This document shows, piece by piece, positions 60,035 through 64,000 of a stretch of DNA of 64,000 nt; position 1 is the first letter of the stretch; each line of letters opens with the position of its first letter. Position numbers and translations under genes: made by a program. The DNA is from Aurantibacter crassamenti. GTDB taxonomy: Bacteria; Bacteroidota; Bacteroidia; Flavobacteriales; Flavobacteriaceae. The notes beneath the pieces are model-generated. The model was given only the letters and a program-made list of their open reading frames with translations. It ran no database searches and was not told the DNA's origin. The stretch covers positions 186,001 to 250,000 of the forward strand of contig NZ_JAFBGM010000001.1 in NCBI RefSeq assembly GCF_016811105.1, read 5' to 3'.

Positions 60035-60796
60035 ATGTTTAAAACCTTAATTTTTACAGCTTTAAGTACGCTAATTTTCTGTGTACAAGAATACAGTAGT
60101 GATATACAATCTAGTTTTGAACCATCTCAAAATGAGGCTTTGTATGGCACAAATGATCACACCTTGTGGAATTCACTTCTAGCAAAACATGTTGATGCCG
60201 AAGGAAATGTAGATTACGCTGGTTTTGTGGCAGATAAAGCCAAACTAGAAACCTATTTAGAGCAACTGAATAAGAATACACCCGCAGATAATTGGACTAA
60301 AAATGAGAAACTAGCCTATTATATTAATTTATACAATGCTGCTACGGTTAAATTAATTCTAGACAATTATCCGCTGAAAAGCATTAAAGACATTAATAGT
60401 CCGTGGGATAAAAAATGGGTGCTAGTAGGTGGAAAAAAGCAATCACTAGGCAATATTGAACATAAAATTTTACGTAAAATGGATGAACCTAGAATTCATT
60501 TTGCAATCAATTGTGCTTCATATTCATGTCCCAAATTAGTGAATAAAGCATTTATTGCAGAAACTATGGAAAAGCAATTAGAGGCGGCCACTTTAGACTT
60601 TGTAAATGATGCATCAAGAAATAAAATTTCAGAAGATAATGTGCAATTGTCAAATATTTTTAAATGGTACAAATCAGATTTTACAGAAAACGGTTCTTTA
60701 GTTGATTATTTAAATAAATATTCAAAAACCAAAGCACAAGAAAATTCTAAAATTTCGTATTTAAACTATGATTGGGGTTTAAATGAAGCGCGATAA
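60035..60796 (+). CDS. DUF547 protein, exported
   Basis: This 253-residue protein has an N-terminal hydrophobic signal (LIFTALSTLIFCVQE). The DUF547 domain shows WNSLLAKHVDAEGNVDYAGF, KLAYYINLYNAATVKLIL, PRIHFAINCASYSCPKL and KWYKSDF. The Cys-containing IHFAINCAS.SCP.L block hints at a cysteine-centred active site, but no activity is established. DUF547 genes recur in arsenosugar-type clusters, which explains its place between the PNP and TIGR04283-like genes. It overlaps the next gene by 14 bp. Confidence 0.9.
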   Translation: MFKTLIFTALSTLIFCVQEYSSDIQSSFEPSQNEALYGTNDHTLWNSLLAKHVDAEGNVDYAGFVADKAKLETYLEQLNKNTPADNWTKNEKLAYYINLYNAATVKLILDNYPLKSIKDINSPWDKKWVLVGGKKQSLGNIEHKILRKMDEPRIHFAINCASYSCPKLVNKAFIAETMEKQLEAATLDFVNDASRNKISEDNVQLSNIFKWYKSDFTENGSLVDYLNKYSKTKAQENSKISYLNYDWGLNEAR

Positions 60797-61490
60797 TTCA
60801 CCACAAATAAGTGTAATTATTCCTGTACTTAATGAAGCAAGTACAATAGCAAATTTGCTTTTATATCTTCTTAGATATAGTTCAGTAAAAAATATCAAAG
60901 AGATTATTGTAGTTGATGGTGGAAGCACTGATTATACCGTTGCTGAAGCAGAAAAGCAAAATGTGAAAGTCATACATTCAATAAAGGGTAGATCCATTCA
61001 AATGAATTGTGGTGCTAAACACGCATCTGGCAGTATTCTCTATTTTCTTCATGTAGATACTTTACCACCAAACAACTTTGACATTTCAATTTTAACTGCA
61101 ATTAATGCTGGTGCCCAAGCAGGTTGCTTTCGTATGAAATTTGATAGTGATAGTAAATTTTTGAACGCATTTGCTTGCTTAACAAAACTCAATTACAAAA
61201 TTTGTAGGGGTGGTGATCAATCTTTATTTATTACAAAAACATTGTTTGAAAAGACAGGCGGTTTTAATGAAAACTACTTGGTTTATGAGGATAATGAATT
61301 TACAGACCGACTTTATGAATTGGTAGATTTTAAAATATTACCACGTCATGTAATCACTTCAGCTAGGCGTTATAAAGAAAAGGGAGAAGTAAAATTACAA
61401 TATCATTTTGGCATGATGCATCTTAAAAACTACATGGGCGCTGGGCCCGATAAGCTTCACGAATATTACTCTAGAAAGATAGCGGTATAA
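60783..61490 (+). CDS. TIGR04283-like family 2 glycosyltransferase (arsenosugar type)
   Basis: This 235-residue GT2-fold enzyme starts with ISVIIPVLNEASTIANLLLY and IIVVDGGSTDYTVAEAE. The metal-binding DxD equivalent is in LYFLHVDTLPPNNFD, followed by GGDQSLFITKTLFEKTGGFN and YEDNEFTDRLYEL. This is the arsenosugar-associated TIGR04283 type. It closes the cluster rhodanese - TIGR04282 - PNP - DUF547 - TIGR04283. The arsenic methyltransferase (arsM) and radical SAM enzyme (arsS) expected with it are not in the window. Confidence 0.9.
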   Translation: MKRDNSPQISVIIPVLNEASTIANLLLYLLRYSSVKNIKEIIVVDGGSTDYTVAEAEKQNVKVIHSIKGRSIQMNCGAKHASGSILYFLHVDTLPPNNFDISILTAINAGAQAGCFRMKFDSDSKFLNAFACLTKLNYKICRGGDQSLFITKTLFEKTGGFNENYLVYEDNEFTDRLYELVDFKILPRHVITSARRYKEKGEVKLQYHFGMMHLKNYMGAGPDKLHEYYSRKIAV

Positions 61491-61492
61491 GA

Positions 61493-62329
61493 TTATTTTG
61501 GGTTAGATTTTATATGCACATCCAACTGTGGAAAAGGAATAATTATATTGTTTTCATTGAATTTATGGTTTATTGTTCTTCTAATATCACTTTTCATTCG
61601 ATCTGAACCAAAAATAGTACTACTATAAAAAAGCACTTGAAAGTCTAAAGATGAATTACCAAAATTCACAAGTCTTGCCTCTATTAATTTTTCATCATTA
61701 ACCTCAGGATGTTCTTTAGCGCTATCTTCAAGAATTTTTATAACAAACTCCACATCACAACCATACATAACGCCTACCTCTATTCTAAAACGATTTTGTT
61801 TTGTTTGATGACTCCAGTTAATGACTTTATTCGTTGTTATTAAAGAATTAGGTATTATTATTGAAATATCATCGGTATTTAACCCTTTAGAGGTACGCAA
61901 ACCTATCTCTTGTATTTTTAAAATAGCACCATCAATTTCTAGAATATCTGCTACTCTAATAGATCTTTCAGAAAGCAAAATAATACCAGAAATTATGTCA
62001 TTAAATGTTTGTTGTAAGCCCAAACCAACCCCAACTAATAAAGCAGCGGATCCAGCTAATAAAATTGACACTTTTACACCTAACGACTCTAATATAAAGC
62101 CCACTGCAATTACCCAAATTATGTATTTTATTATTTGAAACAATGAATATCTATTGCCTTCATTGAACTCATCTAAATTGTTTTTTCGAAAAATAGATTT
62201 TTTAATTAAAGTCAAAATCACTTTAGTGATGATAATAATTAATAAAACCATAAACAAAGCAATTACCTTCAAGCTATATTTTCCAACGCTGAAAAGCTCA
62301 AATTCTAAAAAATTATTTATCAATTCCAT
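61493..62329 (-). CDS. small-conductance mechanosensitive channel (MscS family)
   Basis: This 278-residue inner-membrane channel starts at ATG 62329 (an in-frame GTG lies at 62338). Two to three transmembrane helices come first (VIALFMVLLIIIITKVIL, IIKYIIWVIAVGFILESLG). The pore helix TM3 is rich in Ala and Gly (ILLAGSAALLVGVGLGLQ). The beta-domain RVADILEIDGAILKIQEIGLRT and the cytoplasmic alpha/beta domain follow. The family releases solutes on hypo-osmotic shock. It is convergent with the glycosyltransferase gene, with only 2 bp between the stops. Confidence 0.93.
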   Translation of the reverse strand: MELINNFLEFELFSVGKYSLKVIALFMVLLIIIITKVILTLIKKSIFRKNNLDEFNEGNRYSLFQIIKYIIWVIAVGFILESLGVKVSILLAGSAALLVGVGLGLQQTFNDIISGIILLSERSIRVADILEIDGAILKIQEIGLRTSKGLNTDDISIIIPNSLITTNKVINWSHQTKQNRFRIEVGVMYGCDVEFVIKILEDSAKEHPEVNDEKLIEARLVNFGNSSLDFQVLFYSSTIFGSDRMKSDIRRTINHKFNENNIIIPFPQLDVHIKSNPK

Positions 62330-62461
62330 ATAAACCACATTAATAATTATTTATCTAATGTATCACAATAATTGAATAAAGTAACCATTACCCAATTTTC
62401 TGATAAAATGATTATTCAAAGGTTTTCTAAACCAAAATACCCCCTCTTTATCAGCACTCCA

Positions 62462-62469
62462 TAATTTTG
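62462..62469 (+). promoter_or_regulatory. -7 promoter box of the small secreted protein gene
   Basis: TAATTTTG matches the -7 consensus and lies 34 bases before the start codon at 62504. Confidence 0.45.
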
Positions 62470-62503
62470 TATTTTAATAAATCATATTATTCAATTCTCT
62501 ATA

Positions 62504-63004
62504 ATGAAAACAACAATTGTTTACTTACTTTTTATGTTATTTTCATTAAATGTAATTGGTCAAGAAAATATCGAGGAACAAAATAATGTGCTTATACCCC
62601 AACAGAAACTTTCATCCTCAGGTATAAATTATCCTCAAGGCGTAAATGGTGAGGTATTCAAAAGCTTCAAAGTAAATTATCAATTCTCAGAAAAAATGCA
62701 GCTACAACTGCAACATTTTTATGAAAAGTATGGTACGCATGAACAAACCATTTCTTCATTTATGCTCAAATGGTATATTAAAAATAATCTTTACTTGTTT
62801 TCAGGTCCAGAGGCAACATTTGACATCAACCAAGAAACTGGTGAATTTGAATCAATGGGTGGCAATTTATTCGGAGGTGTAGGGTACGAAGTAAATCCTA
62901 ATTTATTATTAGAACTTGGTTATCGGGCAAGAACTTTTAATAATACAAAAGAAAGTTTTGGCAATATTTCACCAAATTCTTTTATACTAAGAGCAAGCTT
63001 CTAG
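62504..63004 (+). CDS. hypothetical secreted or outer-membrane protein, 166 aa
   Basis: I do not recognise a named family. A signal peptide (VYLLFMLFSLNVIGQ) is followed by about eight amphipathic strand-like segments, for example FKSFKVNYQFSEKMQLQLQH, LFSGPEATFDINQETGEF, FGGVGYEVNPNLLLELGYRA and SFILRASF ending on Phe. The C-terminal Phe and alternating pattern suggest a small beta-barrel of the outer membrane. It is a single gene, convergent with the amidase gene. Confidence 0.75.
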   Translation: MKTTIVYLLFMLFSLNVIGQENIEEQNNVLIPQQKLSSSGINYPQGVNGEVFKSFKVNYQFSEKMQLQLQHFYEKYGTHEQTISSFMLKWYIKNNLYLFSGPEATFDINQETGEFESMGGNLFGGVGYEVNPNLLLELGYRARTFNNTKESFGNISPNSFILRASF

Positions 63005-63008
63005 ATCT

Positions 63009-64000
63009 TCAACGTATTCGACCAATTTCACCACTTTCAAAATCTAGAATAATACCTTCAGATATCCATTTTGCTAAAGCTTGTCGATTCTCGGGCTCCA
63101 ATATGCGCCTTTGGTCTTTTTTATTTCTGATGTTACCAATTTCAATAAAGGTCATTGCCGGGTGCGTACGCTTTACAAGATATAAGGCTGTTCGATCTTG
63201 AAAAGTACCTGAATACGTTCTATTAGGTTGATACTTTTTATATTTCTTTTGAAATGTTTTATGAATGCTTTCAGCCAGTTTTTTGCCATTCTTACTTTTT
63301 TCATGATGATAGAAAAAGACATCAATATTCTGACCTTTACTTCTACTATCAACATGAGTAACGATTAACCGCTGAAATTTTCCTCTATTTTCACTATGAA
63401 GTTTGTTTACAATATCGACGCGTTGTTTCAACCGTGCAACTTGATTTAATGGAATTTTTTTATCCAAATAAGCCACCTCATCATGATCTATTTTAAGAAT
63501 TCTCTCATCACGTATACCATCATTAGGGTCTCTAATAATGATATAAACTGTGGCGCCATGTGACAATAACTCTTTTGCTAAACGCAAGGTAATATCATAG
63601 GCATATTCATCTTCTGCAATAGATGTGCCTGCATATTTTGCCATAGCGCCAGGATCTGGTCCTCCATGACCAGAGACCAAATAGTACACCGCACCTTTCA
63701 AGCGTTCACTTTGAGAAACTACTGCCGAGTGCTTTTCACCAAAAATTTTAAACTCCCTACCAATTACCTTTTTTATTTCAGTCGCTTGCTTTTGAATTTC
63801 AGCTACTACTGGTACCGTGTCTATTTTTTGATTTGGAATTTTATATGTTCTACCAGCATACAGATGTACACTATCTCTTAGGTTTTCAATATTAAGCGCA
63901 ACAAATTCATCAAAATAATCATAAGCAGGAATACCCTGTTTACGAAGTAGTGATAGAATACCATCTCCACTTTCAGCCTTTACCGCAATTAAAGAGTCTT
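63009..64000 (-). CDS. N-acetylmuramoyl-L-alanine amidase with LysM-like region (5' end cut by window)
   Basis: The frame is open without stops from 63009 to the window edge, so the N-terminus is missing. The upstream part reads a LysM-like repeat (SGDGILSLLRKQGIPAYDYF, LRDSVHLYAGRTYKIP). After a linker comes an Amidase_3-type domain from about 63680 downwards: YYLVSGHGGPDPGAMAKYAG with the first zinc His, RLIVTHVDSRSKGQNIDVFF and HPAMTFIEIGNIRNKKDQRR with the catalytic Glu. It cleaves the amide bond between muramic acid and the stem peptide, for example in daughter-cell separation. TTG 63701 is only an internal codon, not the start. Confidence 0.88.
   Translation of the reverse strand, partial: DSLIAVKAESGDGILSLLRKQGIPAYDYFDEFVALNIENLRDSVHLYAGRTYKIPNQKIDTVPVVAEIQKQATEIKKVIGREFKIFGEKHSAVVSQSERLKGAVYYLVSGHGGPDPGAMAKYAGTSIAEDEYAYDITLRLAKELLSHGATVYIIIRDPNDGIRDERILKIDHDEVAYLDKKIPLNQVARLKQRVDIVNKLHSENRGKFQRLIVTHVDSRSKGQNIDVFFYHHEKSKNGKKLAESIHKTFQKKYKKYQPNRTYSGTFQDRTALYLVKRTHPAMTFIEIGNIRNKKDQRRILEPENRQALAKWISEGIILDFESGEIGRIR

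Noticed and set aside
1-64000. CRISPR arrays, rRNA genes or known riboswitches
   Set aside because: I saw no regularly spaced repeats with unique spacers, no rRNA-like stretches and no recognisable riboswitch core; tRNA-Phe is the only RNA gene I can support.

Overview
This window is a low-GC chromosome segment of a Bacteroidota bacterium, almost certainly a marine-type Flavobacteriaceae. Supporting signs are the -7 promoter boxes of the form TAnnTTTG, lipoprotein signals throughout, a TonB receptor with a carboxypeptidase-D-like N-terminus, the mreBCD-pbp2-rodA order, the HMG-CoA reductase/GHMP kinase pair, HYC_CC_PP and DUF547 proteins, and the arsenosugar-type glycosyltransferases. I cannot name the genus.

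Layout. 1-11206 is mostly accessory: the tail of a DUF4038-type glycoside hydrolase, a DUF1801/YdeI/CDGSH fusion, an unknown secreted protein with a decayed second copy of its 3' end 5 kb away, an FAD/NAD(P)-binding protein, a phosphotriesterase-like lipoprotein, then a co-directional trio (PhoX-like lipoprotein, di-heme cytochrome c peroxidase, two-FAS1 lipoprotein). 11212-19974 is a metal-resistance island: the remnant of an RND adaptor, a Fur-family regulator with a palindrome between it and a zinc-type P-ATPase, and a convergent copper block (HYC_CC_PP protein, CopA, TonB receptor, secreted HMA protein).

20200-51608 is largely core genome: an unknown lipoprotein, a GAF/fRMsr-like protein, purH, mreB-mreC-mreD-pbp2-rodA (cell-wall elongation), a secreted nuclease, the Prc protease, surE, lpxB, an NlpC/P60 lipoprotein, a ComEC-type protein, a POT peptide transporter, a DPP-IV-like peptidase, HMG-CoA reductase plus GHMP kinase, and a minus-strand run coaX - outer-membrane protein - TPR protein - lptC - small membrane protein - CNNM/CorC protein - PpiD-type foldase.

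51663-64000 is accessory again. A tRNA-Phe gene with a canonical promoter is followed by two tandem units, each made of a tRNA 3' end, an identical terminator and a small GIY-YIG nuclease gene. The first nuclease gene is frameshifted, and the second tRNA fragment carries a hairpin inserted in its T-loop. Next come a small membrane protein too short for routine gene finding, an operon of nucleoside hydrolase, MTR-kinase-like kinase and secreted ADP-ribosylglycohydrolase preceded by two matching palindromes, a GH32 fructan hydrolase, an arsenosugar-type cluster (rhodanese, TIGR04282-like, purine nucleoside phosphorylase, DUF547, TIGR04283-like) without arsM or arsS in the window, an MscS channel, a small secreted protein, and an N-acetylmuramoyl-L-alanine amidase cut by the right edge.

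All family assignments come from reading motifs by eye; no database search was run. The best candidates for something undescribed are the tRNA-Phe/GIY-YIG repeat cassette and the nucleoside/ADP-ribose operon with its paired palindromes.
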